From the NCBI GenBank assembly GCA_003697105.1, contig RFFQ01000164.1:1-19591 (forward strand): a DNA stretch of 19,591 nt, read 5' to 3'. Shown here in pieces: positions 7,999 through 16,344 of this stretch (positions are counted from its first letter, which is position 1; each line of letters opens with the position of its first letter). The notes under the pieces were generated by a model, which was given only the letters and a program-made list of their open reading frames with translations, searched no databases and was not told the origin of the DNA. This stretch comes from Gemmatimonadota bacterium. GTDB taxonomy: Bacteria; 4572-55; J002. The translations under genes were made by a program, and so were the position numbers.

Positions 7999-9513
7999 TT
8001 ACCGCTTTGCCCGAGCGCGGGTCAGCCGCTTCATTGCCGCCTGTAAGCTGGTCGCCAAGCGGGAGATAGAATCGGCTAATGCCCCGATTTCATCTTCAGA
8101 TTGGACATCAATTTTTAACTCCAAATCTCCCATACTGATTTTGTCGGCAAGTTCTGTCAAACGCACAATTGGACGTGTAATTCCTTGAGAAAATTGGTAC
8201 GCAAGCCCGATTGCAATTAAACCGAAGACGGCAATAAAAATGATGGTAATCAAGCGGGTATTCCGTGTGGTTCTATCGATTTCTGCGGCGGTTTCGGTCG
8301 CTTTCTTGTAGAATTCTTCCACACTGGCGCCAACACCCACCCAACCGAAACCTTCCGGGTACGTATATCCCCCGTTAAAGTAACGGATGGGGGCATATGC
8401 CACGAACAAGTTTTTACCTTCCCAAAAGTATTCAATGGAGCCGGGTTCACCTTGGGCAACCCGGTTTGGAATTTTCACGATCTCTGTAAATTGCGGAAAT
8501 TCAGCCAGCACATCTTTCAAAGCAACTAAATTCACTGGGTGGCTCAGGAACGGGTCTTTCAAGTGGTTTGATGCAGACGCTGCCGGAAAAGGATTACCAT
8601 TTTTATCCACACCCCGAATAAACCAATGTTGGTTATTGGCAATAAACCATCCTTCGTTATCCACAATGTAGGCTTCATTTCCGGCTTCAGGGTCGGGGAT
8701 TAAACTGTATCGTTTTTCAGTGGGCACAATATGCGCCACAAATTCCATCAGGTGGGTATGGTTCAAAGCAAGCCCAATGACCCCATCAAACGTACCATCA
8801 TTTTTGAAGACAGGCATCGCAAAGCGGACAATGCCTTGGAAGGGTTTGCCTTTTGCCTCACGCAGATTGGGACCACGTGTGAGCACATCATCTTGCATCA
8901 ATACATCATCCATTGTCCGGTAGCGCCCAATCACATGCGAGACAAAAATTTCCCCTTGGCGTGTTCCCGTTAGTTTTTTTGCCTCCTCAAAATACGTTTC
9001 TGCCTTAAAATTTGTATTTTGGCGGACACTCACATTCCGCAAACGCGGCGGATTTTCATCCAGAACAATTCCATCGATAACGCGCACCTGTTCCCAACCG
9101 GCGGCATCTACATACACTACTTCCGCATAGATGGGTAGGTCAACCCGTTCTTCTTCCCCCGTATTTGGATTGCGGCGCCATACCTCGCGGACCCGGGTAC
9201 GAGCGAAGTTCTCATAAACTTCCACATCGCGTGGCAGAAGCGCCAAGGCCCGCAGGTCATCTTCGCGTTCACGCAGGAAATCCGCTATCTGTTCCGCAAT
9301 TTCAAACGTACGCAGTTCAATAGCTTCGGTGGACTTTTCATTGAGCGCGGCTTTACTATCTTCAACTGCCCGTGTACCCACATCCGTGATCCGACTGAGT
9401 GCAAACCAGCCAAAGATCATCAACGGCACCAATGAAAGAATAATAAATAGGGAAAATACCCGGAATGAAATGCTTTTGGGTAGAGAAAAGGAAAAACGCT
9501 TGCCTTCAGCCAT
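7999..9513 (-). CDS. dCache-HAMP transmembrane sensor without output domain
   Basis: The 504-aa protein has a cytosolic start, membrane helix 1 at about 18-40 and a ~380-residue periplasmic part that looks like a double Cache domain (EAYIVDNEGWFIANN and GFGWVGVGASVEEF are typical strands). Membrane helix 2 is at about 420-440, followed by a HAMP domain (about 441-495: ITRPIVRLTELADKISMGDL, then EDEIGALADSISRL). It ends nine residues later with a basic tail, so no methyl-accepting, kinase, cyclase or GGDEF domain is present. It probably senses a small ligand and passes the signal to a separate protein. It is last in a four-gene operon, 23 bp after the solute-binding lipoprotein gene, a natural candidate partner. 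AAAGGAG lies 12 nt before the ATG. Calling it a chemoreceptor would go beyond the sequence. Confidence 0.88.
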   Translation of the reverse strand: MAEGKRFSFSLPKSISFRVFSLFIILSLVPLMIFGWFALSRITDVGTRAVEDSKAALNEKSTEAIELRTFEIAEQIADFLREREDDLRALALLPRDVEVYENFARTRVREVWRRNPNTGEEERVDLPIYAEVVYVDAAGWEQVRVIDGIVLDENPPRLRNVSVRQNTNFKAETYFEEAKKLTGTRQGEIFVSHVIGRYRTMDDVLMQDDVLTRGPNLREAKGKPFQGIVRFAMPVFKNDGTFDGVIGLALNHTHLMEFVAHIVPTEKRYSLIPDPEAGNEAYIVDNEGWFIANNQHWFIRGVDKNGNPFPAASASNHLKDPFLSHPVNLVALKDVLAEFPQFTEIVKIPNRVAQGEPGSIEYFWEGKNLFVAYAPIRYFNGGYTYPEGFGWVGVGASVEEFYKKATETAAEIDRTTRNTRLITIIFIAVFGLIAIGLAYQFSQGITRPIVRLTELADKISMGDLELKIDVQSEDEIGALADSISRLATSLQAAMKRLTRARAKR

Positions 9514-9536
9514 AAGTCCCTGGATCTCCTTTCGGC

Positions 9537-10538
9537 TCAGTCTAAGATAATCTGCTTAAAGCGTCGGATTGTTTTGATTCGATTCGAACTGACCTCATTC
9601 CAATCGATCACGAGCGCACGGTCTAATGCGTTTTTAACAGTTGCTCGATCAACACCTGTTGGGGGCGCCACATCAGAACGGGCGGATAAAAATGAACCCT
9701 CACGTGCCAGAAGCTCTTGGCCTTCCGGGGATAACACATAATCGATAAATGTTTCCGCACCCTTAATATTATCCGAAGTTTGGGTAATCGCAATCGGACT
9801 CGGAATCAAGACAATACCATCTTCAGGATAGATAATTTCCAAGGGGCTTCCCGCCACTTTTTTGGAACGTGCCACATAATCCAGCAAGATCGCCACTTGG
9901 AATTCACCTTTTTCCAACCGGTCGGCGACTTCACCATTACTGTTTGCAATCACAATGTGGTTAGCGCCTAATGCCTCAATAAATTCCCAGCCTTTTTGCT
10001 CCACCATTGCCGCTAACCATGCCAACGCCGATCCGGAACGGCGCGGGTCGGGTGAGATAATATTATCTTTCCAGACCGAATCCTGTAAATCGGACCATAA
10101 CCGCGGTGCCGCTTCGGGTCGAACTTGATTTGTGTTATAGACAATACACATACTGATCAGACGACCGCCGTAATAATAATTATTGGCATCCTTAAATTTT
10201 GTCGGAATATGGGAGCCTTCCGGCGAATCATATTGCCGTAAAAGACCCTGATCGATCAGCCGCAAATACTCAGAAGGGTCTGCCGCCCACACCAAATCCG
10301 CTTGTAACCCTTGGGGAGATTCAATTTCCAGCTCAATCCGGGAGCGTAGCGCGGTCGTTGATTCCCGAATAACTTCCAAATCCAGATCGGGATATGCCTT
10401 TTCAAACTCCCCTTCAATTTTTTCAATAATGGGTTGCGGCATGGAGGTATATAATGTTAGCATATTATCATTTTGTCCATCGCATCCCCCTAGCCACAGA
10501 ATAACGAGTCCTAATAGACCATAAGCCGCCCGTCTCAA
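9537..10538 (-). CDS. Extracellular solute-binding lipoprotein (Fe3+/polyamine-type ABC binding protein)
   Basis: The N-terminus is a lipoprotein signal, with a hydrophobic stretch ending LGGC (modified Cys at 19). The mature part has the two-lobed binding-protein pattern of the FbpA/PotD and aminoethylphosphonate type: LTLYTSMPQPIIEKI, ADLVWAADPSEYLRL, PRLWSDLQDSVWKDNIISPD, SGSALAWLAAM, AILLDYVARS and FIDYVLSPEGQELLA. The ligand cannot be predicted; no clear Tyr-Tyr iron site was identified. No permease or ATPase gene is nearby, so it more likely feeds a sensor than a transporter. The neighbouring Cache-HAMP protein fits that. The start is TTG with GGGAGGG 7 nt upstream, 13 bp after the preceding stop. 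The nearby ATG is out of frame. Confidence 0.88.
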   Translation of the reverse strand: MRRAAYGLLGLVILWLGGCDGQNDNMLTLYTSMPQPIIEKIEGEFEKAYPDLDLEVIRESTTALRSRIELEIESPQGLQADLVWAADPSEYLRLIDQGLLRQYDSPEGSHIPTKFKDANNYYYGGRLISMCIVYNTNQVRPEAAPRLWSDLQDSVWKDNIISPDPRRSGSALAWLAAMVEQKGWEFIEALGANHIVIANSNGEVADRLEKGEFQVAILLDYVARSKKVAGSPLEIIYPEDGIVLIPSPIAITQTSDNIKGAETFIDYVLSPEGQELLAREGSFLSARSDVAPPTGVDRATVKNALDRALVIDWNEVSSNRIKTIRRFKQIILD

Positions 10539-10551
10539 GATTCATCCCTCC

Positions 10552-11427
10552 CTAATAGTTCTTTAATAGTGCGAAGAAGGTTTCTGTAAATGCTTTCATT
10601 TTTTCACCATCATCAATTTCCGGTTCTAGCAATTCTAGCAATTGGTTGGTCTTACTTTTGGGAAACTGGTCTAAGGAAGCATCAAGTTCTTCGACTTTTT
10701 CTTCCACAATGATGGGACCCATGGGACCGACCAATTTGGTCAGTTCATCGGAAATTTGGTCCAGAAATGCCGGGTCAATCATCTCCTCATCCTGCGAAAC
10801 CGCCTGCTGGGACTGAAGCATATAGGCATGTTCAATATCCGTTTTGTACACACTGAAAACCGCACCATGCTTCTCGGATAGCTCTAGCAATTTCTCAAGG
10901 GCGGCATCCCCCTCAATGATATTTCCACTGCTATCGGCATAGGCATTTTCCCGCAGAATACCTTCCCCAAAAAAGATCGACCCTTCCCCTTGGTCATCAT
11001 TGATCAAAATTTCAATATATCCCCAGTTTTCCTCATCTTGAACTTTGCTGATCAGCTTATTCAGCTTGACATAATCGGTGGTTAAACCTTCATGAAGGGG
11101 TTGCCGACCCGTCACCATTGCGCAAGTAACGGTTTGTTCACTTTCTAATTGATGAACACTGATCTGCCCATCGTTATCCCGGCATTTATGAAGCAAATTT
11201 TGGTAAGCAACTTTACCCCCCTTTAGCTCCTTTTTGGTGGTGCCTGAAACTTCCATGGCATTGATAATATTACCATTATCCAGAAAAATATAGCCATAAT
11301 ATTCCCAGAAGCTCAATTTAACATATCCGGTAAACTCCTCGCTCACTAGATTGTTAATAAATTGAGTAATTTCAATATAGCTCGTATATAAATTATCTTT
11401 CAGGATAACCCCGTTTGGAAATATCAT
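10552..11427 (-). CDS. Cytosolic protein with two DUF4388-like units and a GP-motif C-terminal domain
   Basis: This 291-aa protein has no signal sequence. Two units share a pattern of strand, gene-product-surface strand and helix: FTGYVKLSFWEYYGYIFLDNG (with NIINAMEVSG after it, residues ~32-61) and WGYIEILINDD followed by GSIFFGEGILRENAYADSSG (~135-168). This resembles the DUF4388 fold seen in bacterial signalling proteins. An acidic linker leads to a C-terminal helical part, DQISDELTKLVGPMGPIIVEEKVEEL then AFTETFF (~223-285). Its VGP...V pattern recalls small C-terminal domains (DUF8082-like) of kinases and gliding/signalling proteins. No catalytic motif is seen, so an adaptor role is inferred. 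Its ATG overlaps the ATP-grasp stop by one base (TAATG), indicating coupled translation and balanced amounts of the two proteins. Confidence 0.75.
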   Translation of the reverse strand: MIFPNGVILKDNLYTSYIEITQFINNLVSEEFTGYVKLSFWEYYGYIFLDNGNIINAMEVSGTTKKELKGGKVAYQNLLHKCRDNDGQISVHQLESEQTVTCAMVTGRQPLHEGLTTDYVKLNKLISKVQDEENWGYIEILINDDQGEGSIFFGEGILRENAYADSSGNIIEGDAALEKLLELSEKHGAVFSVYKTDIEHAYMLQSQQAVSQDEEMIDPAFLDQISDELTKLVGPMGPIIVEEKVEELDASLDQFPKSKTNQLLELLEPEIDDGEKMKAFTETFFALLKNY

Positions 11428-12296
11428 TACTCAAAGGCTCCTTTAGAGAGTTTATCATAAATATAATGAATCTGCAAAGCTGGAATATCCAGATCGGGCA
11501 TGTAGGTTTGGAACAGCGCCCAACCCGGGCAACCATTAATATCGACCATATAATAGGCTTGCTTACCAGCCTCAATCAAATCAAGCGCGGTCACACCCAA
11601 ATCAAAGAGATTCACAATGGCGAGTGCAAGCTGTTTCAATTGGGGTGACGCCACACCCGGTTCTACCTGAATAGGTTGCGACCGGTTTGTGCGCCAATCT
11701 TCGGTCTGGCGGTACCGGTACAACACACCCGCAATGTCCCCGCCAATAACAAATACGCGAAGGTCTCGGGTATGGGGGAGATATTCTTGCAAATAGTAGG
11801 GCGCCGGAAGGGCTAAGAGCCGATCCCCTAATCCTGCCGTGTCTGCCTGAAAAAGCAACTGACCTCGCCCCCCTTTTGCCCGATCCGGTTTTGAAATGAC
11901 GGTGTGTACCCGCTGAATGAAATCCACGGCACACCTGACATCCGAAGTAACAAGAGTACGAGGCACCAAAAACCCATATTGAGCCAGAATAGAAGTCGAA
12001 ACAATCTTGCTACTGCTATAAAAAAGAGCTTCCGGGGTATTAATGAAAAAAGCCTGATCCGAAAGCCAGATTAGTGCTTTCAGAATAATGGGATCAGACT
12101 CAAGCAAATCTAAAAACCCTTTAACAATTATCGCATCAACCTGTTGGTAATTAGTCCGAGAATCCGCTAAAAACGCGGAGACCAGTTCCCCCGGCGAAAT
12201 GTAAACTGCCCGACCGTACTTTGCGGCAGATTGAAGCAACTGCGTGGTGCCCCAACCCAGTGTAGGGCTAATAATTCCAACGGTGTACGACGTCAA
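11427..12296 (-). CDS. RimK-like ATP-grasp ligase
   Basis: The 289 residues form an ATP-grasp enzyme of the RimK/LysX type. ATP- and metal-binding features are ISKPD (K136), GGRG (142-145), YLQEYLP (168-174), DLRVFVIGG (178-186), WRTN (201-204), ALDLIE (237-242) and VDINGCPGW (251-259). These enzymes join a carboxylate, as acyl phosphate, to an amine or thiol. RimK relatives add glutamates or other amino acids to proteins or small peptides. The target here is unknown, but coupling (TAATG) to the DUF4388-like gene makes that protein a candidate substrate. The start is TTG 12294-12296, with AAAGGT about 11 nt upstream and an in-frame TGA just before, so no longer start exists. A good promoter lies directly upstream, making it the first gene of the operon. 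Confidence 0.88.
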   Translation of the reverse strand: MTSYTVGIISPTLGWGTTQLLQSAAKYGRAVYISPGELVSAFLADSRTNYQQVDAIIVKGFLDLLESDPIILKALIWLSDQAFFINTPEALFYSSSKIVSTSILAQYGFLVPRTLVTSDVRCAVDFIQRVHTVISKPDRAKGGRGQLLFQADTAGLGDRLLALPAPYYLQEYLPHTRDLRVFVIGGDIAGVLYRYRQTEDWRTNRSQPIQVEPGVASPQLKQLALAIVNLFDLGVTALDLIEAGKQAYYMVDINGCPGWALFQTYMPDLDIPALQIHYIYDKLSKGAFE

Positions 12297-12323
12297 AGAA
12301 TTTCAGACCTTTACTTCTGATCA

Positions 12324-12352
12324 ATACTATCAAAATTACGAGAGGTTGTCAA
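12324..12352 (-). promoter_or_regulatory. Sigma70-type promoter of the ATP-grasp/DUF4388/SBP/Cache-HAMP operon
   Basis: On the minus strand, a perfect -35 TTGACA (12347-12352), a 17-bp spacer and TAGTAT (12324-12329) precede the TTG start by about 30 bp. The transcript would start near 12317, just ahead of the AAAGG ribosome binding site. Confidence 0.75.
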
Positions 12353-12408
12353 GTAGTAAATTCAAAGCTACTTAAAAAGTTTACATTAGGCTACGACACT
12401 TAATGTAA
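12351..12408. promoter_or_regulatory. Two dyads upstream of the operon promoter, possible operators
   Basis: TTACATTA (12381-12388) and TAATGTAA (12401-12408) are exact reverse complements, 20 bp centre to centre (about two helical turns). A second dyad, AAGTAG (12351-12356) and CTACTT (12368-12373), touches the -35 hexamer. Together they look like binding sites for a dimeric regulator, although the region also holds the end of the sppA transcript. Confidence 0.4.
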
Positions 12409-12430
12409 TACATGAAATACATCGGAAAAG

Positions 12431-14197
12431 TTATTCAATATGAACTAGATAGGGCGGAAACAGCATCACAGGATGATCCTGAGCCAGCCGCCATACCAGC
12501 GCGCTTTGGAAAAGCCCCGCGGCATCTGGAATGGCGGCCGATTCCACCAGTTGAGCGGAAGGAGACCCCTGAACCTCTACTTCACGAAGAATTTCCGTCA
12601 GTAAATTAGGTTCTTTGGTCAGCGTCACCACATGAATTGGGTCGTCATCCTTCATCCCCAATTTCCGTTTGGCAGCTAAAATAGCACGATCTACGCCACC
12701 TAGGGCATCCACCAAGCCGGCATCATACGCTTGTTGTCCCGTCCAGACCCGTCCTTGGGCAACAGCATCCAATTCGGCATAGCTCAGACCCCGATTATCC
12801 GCCGCTTTTTGGACAAAAATCTTGTAAAAATCCATCACCATTTCGCGGAATTTTGCCCGCTCTTCTGCCGACATCGGCTTGGATTCGTCAAAAATCGCGG
12901 CATATTTCCCACGTTGGATGGATTCCACCGTCATCCCGAGTTTTTCCTCGTACAACTCTTCCATATTCATTTTGACTGCAAGAACCCCAATCGACCCGGT
13001 GAGCGTATTCGGTTGGGCAATAATGCTATCCGCACACATGGAAATATAATAGCCCCCCGATGCCGCCACATCTGACATAGAGACGATGACCGGTTTTTTC
13101 TCCTTTGTAATCATCAGTTCTCGCCAGATCAAATCCGACGCTAGCCCAGAACCCCCCGGGCTATTCACGCGGTAAATCACCGCTTTAACATCCTTATCGT
13201 CTCGCGCTTTTCGGATCAGCGAGATCGCATCATCAGCCCCTAAAATTCGCCCCATGAGCGGGTCATAATCATCTGAACCGGTGGTAATAGCACCCATCCC
13301 ATAAATGAGGGCAATCTTTTTACCGGGGACGAAATCGTCCACTGGAGAAGCCGTGGCTAGGGTGTATTTTTTCAATTTAATGGATGTTAGCGACTCTTCA
13401 TCGTTATTTTTCTCACGTAACCGCGCATTCACTTCATCTTCATATTGACTCCCATCAATGAGATCAAGCTCAATCGCTTCTTCTGCATCAATAAACCCAT
13501 CCTCATTAATCAACCCCAGAACATCATTGACATCAACATGGCGCCGGTCTGCCACTGCGGCGGTAAACCGCTCGTAAAATTCATCCAAAATGGAGTTCAA
13601 AACTTCCCGTTGGGCATCGCTCATCGTCTCCCGATTAAAGGTATCCGCGGCACTTTTGTACTTACCCACCCGCTCCACTTCCGGTTGGATACCGATTTTG
13701 TTGAGAGTACCTTTGATAAAACTAACCCGCGCTTGCAGTCCATCCAGATAGAGGTCACCGGTGGGACACAAGTAAATTTCATCTGCCGCGAGAGCTAAAT
13801 AATACTCCTTTTCACTACCGGAGATCAGATAAACCACAATCCATTTACCGGATTTGCGAAATTGTGCCAATTTATCCCGCAATTCTTCAATTTTTGCCCA
13901 GCCGCAATTTAAACCGCCCAGTTTTAGATATATCCCGGAAATCCGGTCATCTTTCTGAGCAGTCTCAATGGTCTCCAGAATACGGCTCAAGGTCAGTTTT
14001 TTCTCTCCGAGAAGCGTTTCCAGATAATTTGTTGGGAGATGCTCCGGTAAGTCCCCTTTGATCGTTAATTCCAGTACAGAATTGTCCTCTACTTTGGGTG
14101 GTTTACTCAGAAAATAGATTGCGACGCCGGCAATGATGACAAACAAGATAAATTGAACCAACGAGATAATCAAAAACCGTTTGATAAATTTAAGCAT
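12431..14197 (-). CDS. sppA: Signal peptide peptidase SppA (67K type)
   Basis: This 588-aa membrane-bound serine protease digests signal peptides left in the membrane. One N-terminal membrane helix (about 8-30) is followed by two tandem S49 halves, as in the long E. coli form (618 aa). The Ser-Lys dyad is split between them: Lys181 in VGKYKSAADTF and Ser380 in SDVAASGGYYIS. IYRVNSPGGSGLASD (341-355) and the TGSIGV stretch complete the active-site region. The long form suggests a diderm-type enzyme. AGGAGG lies 4-5 nt before the ATG, and the gene starts 17 bp after the carboxypeptidase stop, so the two are co-transcribed. No clear terminator follows it. Confidence 0.95.
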   Translation of the reverse strand: MLKFIKRFLIISLVQFILFVIIAGVAIYFLSKPPKVEDNSVLELTIKGDLPEHLPTNYLETLLGEKKLTLSRILETIETAQKDDRISGIYLKLGGLNCGWAKIEELRDKLAQFRKSGKWIVVYLISGSEKEYYLALAADEIYLCPTGDLYLDGLQARVSFIKGTLNKIGIQPEVERVGKYKSAADTFNRETMSDAQREVLNSILDEFYERFTAAVADRRHVDVNDVLGLINEDGFIDAEEAIELDLIDGSQYEDEVNARLREKNNDEESLTSIKLKKYTLATASPVDDFVPGKKIALIYGMGAITTGSDDYDPLMGRILGADDAISLIRKARDDKDVKAVIYRVNSPGGSGLASDLIWRELMITKEKKPVIVSMSDVAASGGYYISMCADSIIAQPNTLTGSIGVLAVKMNMEELYEEKLGMTVESIQRGKYAAIFDESKPMSAEERAKFREMVMDFYKIFVQKAADNRGLSYAELDAVAQGRVWTGQQAYDAGLVDALGGVDRAILAAKRKLGMKDDDPIHVVTLTKEPNLLTEILREVEVQGSPSAQLVESAAIPDAAGLFQSALVWRLAQDHPVMLFPPYLVHIE

Positions 14198-14214
14198 AAA
14201 ACCTCCTCATGTAG

Positions 14215-16344
14215 TTAATAGTGCCACTCCACCATGGTGTGAACCCACTGTTGAACATCTTGAATATCAATTTTACCATTCTGATTATAATCCAAATACG
14301 GTATATCGTAACCCCATTCATCCAGTAACACATTCACATCCTGAAGGGTAATTTCCCCATCCCCATCCACATCAATAATAATGGCATCGATGCGGGGCAA
14401 TACCATGTGGCTCCAACCACCCACTTGACCTTGAGCATCTACAGCCCGCAACCGGTAGCGCGCGGTGGGATCAAAATGATGTGGTAATGCCAGATAACCC
14501 GAAGCAAACCCGCGCCAAACTTCCGTCACCTGAGATGCCGTACCGCAAATTGAAATATCATCGATATACCAACCTTCATATTGCGTTTCACCCCACGCCC
14601 CATTAAACACAAAGCGCAAATAGACTTCCTGCCCGGCATAGGTGGCGAGGGGGAATTCCACCAACTGCCAGTCCGAAGAACCAGTAATACCGTTCCCCCG
14701 GTTATTACGCCAATTATAGGAATTGGTGGTGATTGTTCCCGCAAGCGATTGGTACGATGCGCCCCCATCAGTGGAAATCTCCACATAAGCCCAATCATTA
14801 TTGGGATAAATCTGATAATAGGTCCAAAACTGAAGCACATCATCGCTATTGATGAGTACTGGCAATTTTGAGGTTAAGGTCTGGCGAGTACCGTGCCCCG
14901 AATAAAACGCCGTCGAGCCGCTATGGGAACGCTCTTCGCTCACCGTAAATCCGGAGGCAATCCAGTTATTCAGTGTTTCGGCAGAATCCACCGTAACCCG
15001 ATAATCTTGAATTTCCTCCACCACAAATTCAACAGGCGGATTGTCGGAATCTTCTGGTATGCTCCATGAAAGGATCAGTGAGTCCACCGTTTGGGTACTG
15101 GTCAGCTCGGGTTGGGGGGGCACAAACAGATGATAGGGGTTTTCTTGAATTTGCAGAGCCGCTTCTGCCGTGACATACAAGGAGGGTAAATTTTCGGCAC
15201 ATATAATCGGAACTTGCCATTCGGGGGGCCAAAATTCATCGGCGGTTTCCGGGGTGATGCCAAAAAAGCGGTTTTTCTCCTGATCTTCGCCATAAAACCA
15301 ATCATCGGTATCACCGTTTGTGTTGTAAACCAATCCATTGTACGGGTTTCCTTGCCGGTAGCCATTATAGGCGCGCATACGATTTGCCCACTCGTAAAAA
15401 ATCGGATGATCCGGGGTGTTGGCATCCCTGTAACCCCAGCCGTAAAGTAACATCCGCCCGTAGCTGTGGTAGGAAAGCGAAAAGGAAAAATTATGAGCAA
15501 GGCACAACTGCCGGATCGCCTCGGTTTCCGGCTCAGAAAAAGCGGCGGGTCCCCGGTATGTTTGCGAACTACTAGAAGGGCTTGACCCGTAGTTGTCATA
15601 TCCCCACATGTACCCAAAATTGCGATTGAGATCGACACCATCGGTGTACATCTCGTGAAAATTGCCGTTATGGTTATTATCACGGGTGTTTTTACGCCAC
15701 CAACTCTGACCCGATTCTACCCGAAGGTGTCCATCTGGGTTCGCCATCGGTACAAACCAAAATTCTAATTGATTGACATAGGCAGTTGCCGTGGAATCCA
15801 CCCCATACCGGGAGGTAAGATCATCGATCATGTGTAGCACGATCTCGGTTGTGACCACTTCCCGCGCGTGCAAATTGCCGATCAGCAGAATTTCGGATTC
15901 GGTTTCTTCCTCTAACGCTGGATTGTCAGAGACCTTCACTGCCCAGATGGGATTACCCTCTGTAGAAGTACCAATGCTTTGCACTTGTAAAATCTCTGGA
16001 AAAAGTAAACTTAGCGAATCCAATTTGACGACCAGTTCCTCATACGTATGGTAAACCCCCATTGCGGTACGCCCGCCAAACCGCTCTTGGTACCGGGCAG
16101 GCATATCCTCGATGACGACCTCCCATTCAAAACCGGCTTCGGTTAACCGTTGGCGGTCTGCGTCATCGGTAACCACATCCCAACCGTGATGGCACGGAAC
16201 ATCACTCAAATCTACACCTAATTTGACCAGCCGGTCTATTTCATCTGAAGTGGAGATAGGCACACGCACCAACGAAATCTGCCCGCGAAGTGGCGCCGTG
16301 ACCGCCAGCACACCCAACACTATAAAAATAAATAATCGATTCAT
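14215..16344 (-). CDS. Secreted M14 zinc carboxypeptidase with MAM-like, Fn3-like and dockerin-type domains
   Basis: About 709 aa. A Sec signal (MNRLFIFIVLGVLAVTAPLRGQ) and a propeptide-like region of ~90 residues precede the M14 catalytic domain. The zinc ligands are in NLHAREVV (H159, E162) and SLSYHSYG (H293), DGVDLNRNFG lies in the substrate-binding region, and the catalytic Glu is in GITPETADEF (E366), as in carboxypeptidase T. After ~410 comes an Fn3-like sandwich that appears interrupted by a MAM/immune-inhibitor-A-like domain (about 450-602, ending WYIDDISICG). At the end are two EF-hand-like dockerin repeats, DVDGDGEITLQDV and DYNQNGKIDIQDV. It likely trims proteins or peptides outside the cell, with the tail for Ca2+-stabilised attachment. 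The start at 16344 overlaps the upstream stop (ATGA) and opens directly on the signal peptide, whereas the longer frame adds 26 unrelated residues. Confidence 0.92.
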   Translation of the reverse strand: MNRLFIFIVLGVLAVTAPLRGQISLVRVPISTSDEIDRLVKLGVDLSDVPCHHGWDVVTDDADRQRLTEAGFEWEVVIEDMPARYQERFGGRTAMGVYHTYEELVVKLDSLSLLFPEILQVQSIGTSTEGNPIWAVKVSDNPALEEETESEILLIGNLHAREVVTTEIVLHMIDDLTSRYGVDSTATAYVNQLEFWFVPMANPDGHLRVESGQSWWRKNTRDNNHNGNFHEMYTDGVDLNRNFGYMWGYDNYGSSPSSSSQTYRGPAAFSEPETEAIRQLCLAHNFSFSLSYHSYGRMLLYGWGYRDANTPDHPIFYEWANRMRAYNGYRQGNPYNGLVYNTNGDTDDWFYGEDQEKNRFFGITPETADEFWPPEWQVPIICAENLPSLYVTAEAALQIQENPYHLFVPPQPELTSTQTVDSLILSWSIPEDSDNPPVEFVVEEIQDYRVTVDSAETLNNWIASGFTVSEERSHSGSTAFYSGHGTRQTLTSKLPVLINSDDVLQFWTYYQIYPNNDWAYVEISTDGGASYQSLAGTITTNSYNWRNNRGNGITGSSDWQLVEFPLATYAGQEVYLRFVFNGAWGETQYEGWYIDDISICGTASQVTEVWRGFASGYLALPHHFDPTARYRLRAVDAQGQVGGWSHMVLPRIDAIIIDVDGDGEITLQDVNVLLDEWGYDIPYLDYNQNGKIDIQDVQQWVHTMVEWHY

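Noticed and set aside
7999-9513. Calling the Cache-HAMP protein a methyl-accepting chemotaxis protein
   Set aside because: No methylation helices or CheA/CheW-binding hairpin follow HAMP.
12412-12609. 65-codon plus-strand frame overlapping the end of sppA
   Set aside because: It is mostly antisense to sppA, has no ribosome binding site, and no recognisable protein pattern.
13445-13798. 117-codon frame opposite sppA
   Set aside because: It is antisense to a certain gene with clear catalytic motifs and has no family features of its own.
15102-15683. 193-codon frame inside the carboxypeptidase gene, same strand, other frame
   Set aside because: The carboxypeptidase frame carries the zinc-site motifs. 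This one is a shadow frame with a biased, signal-less composition.
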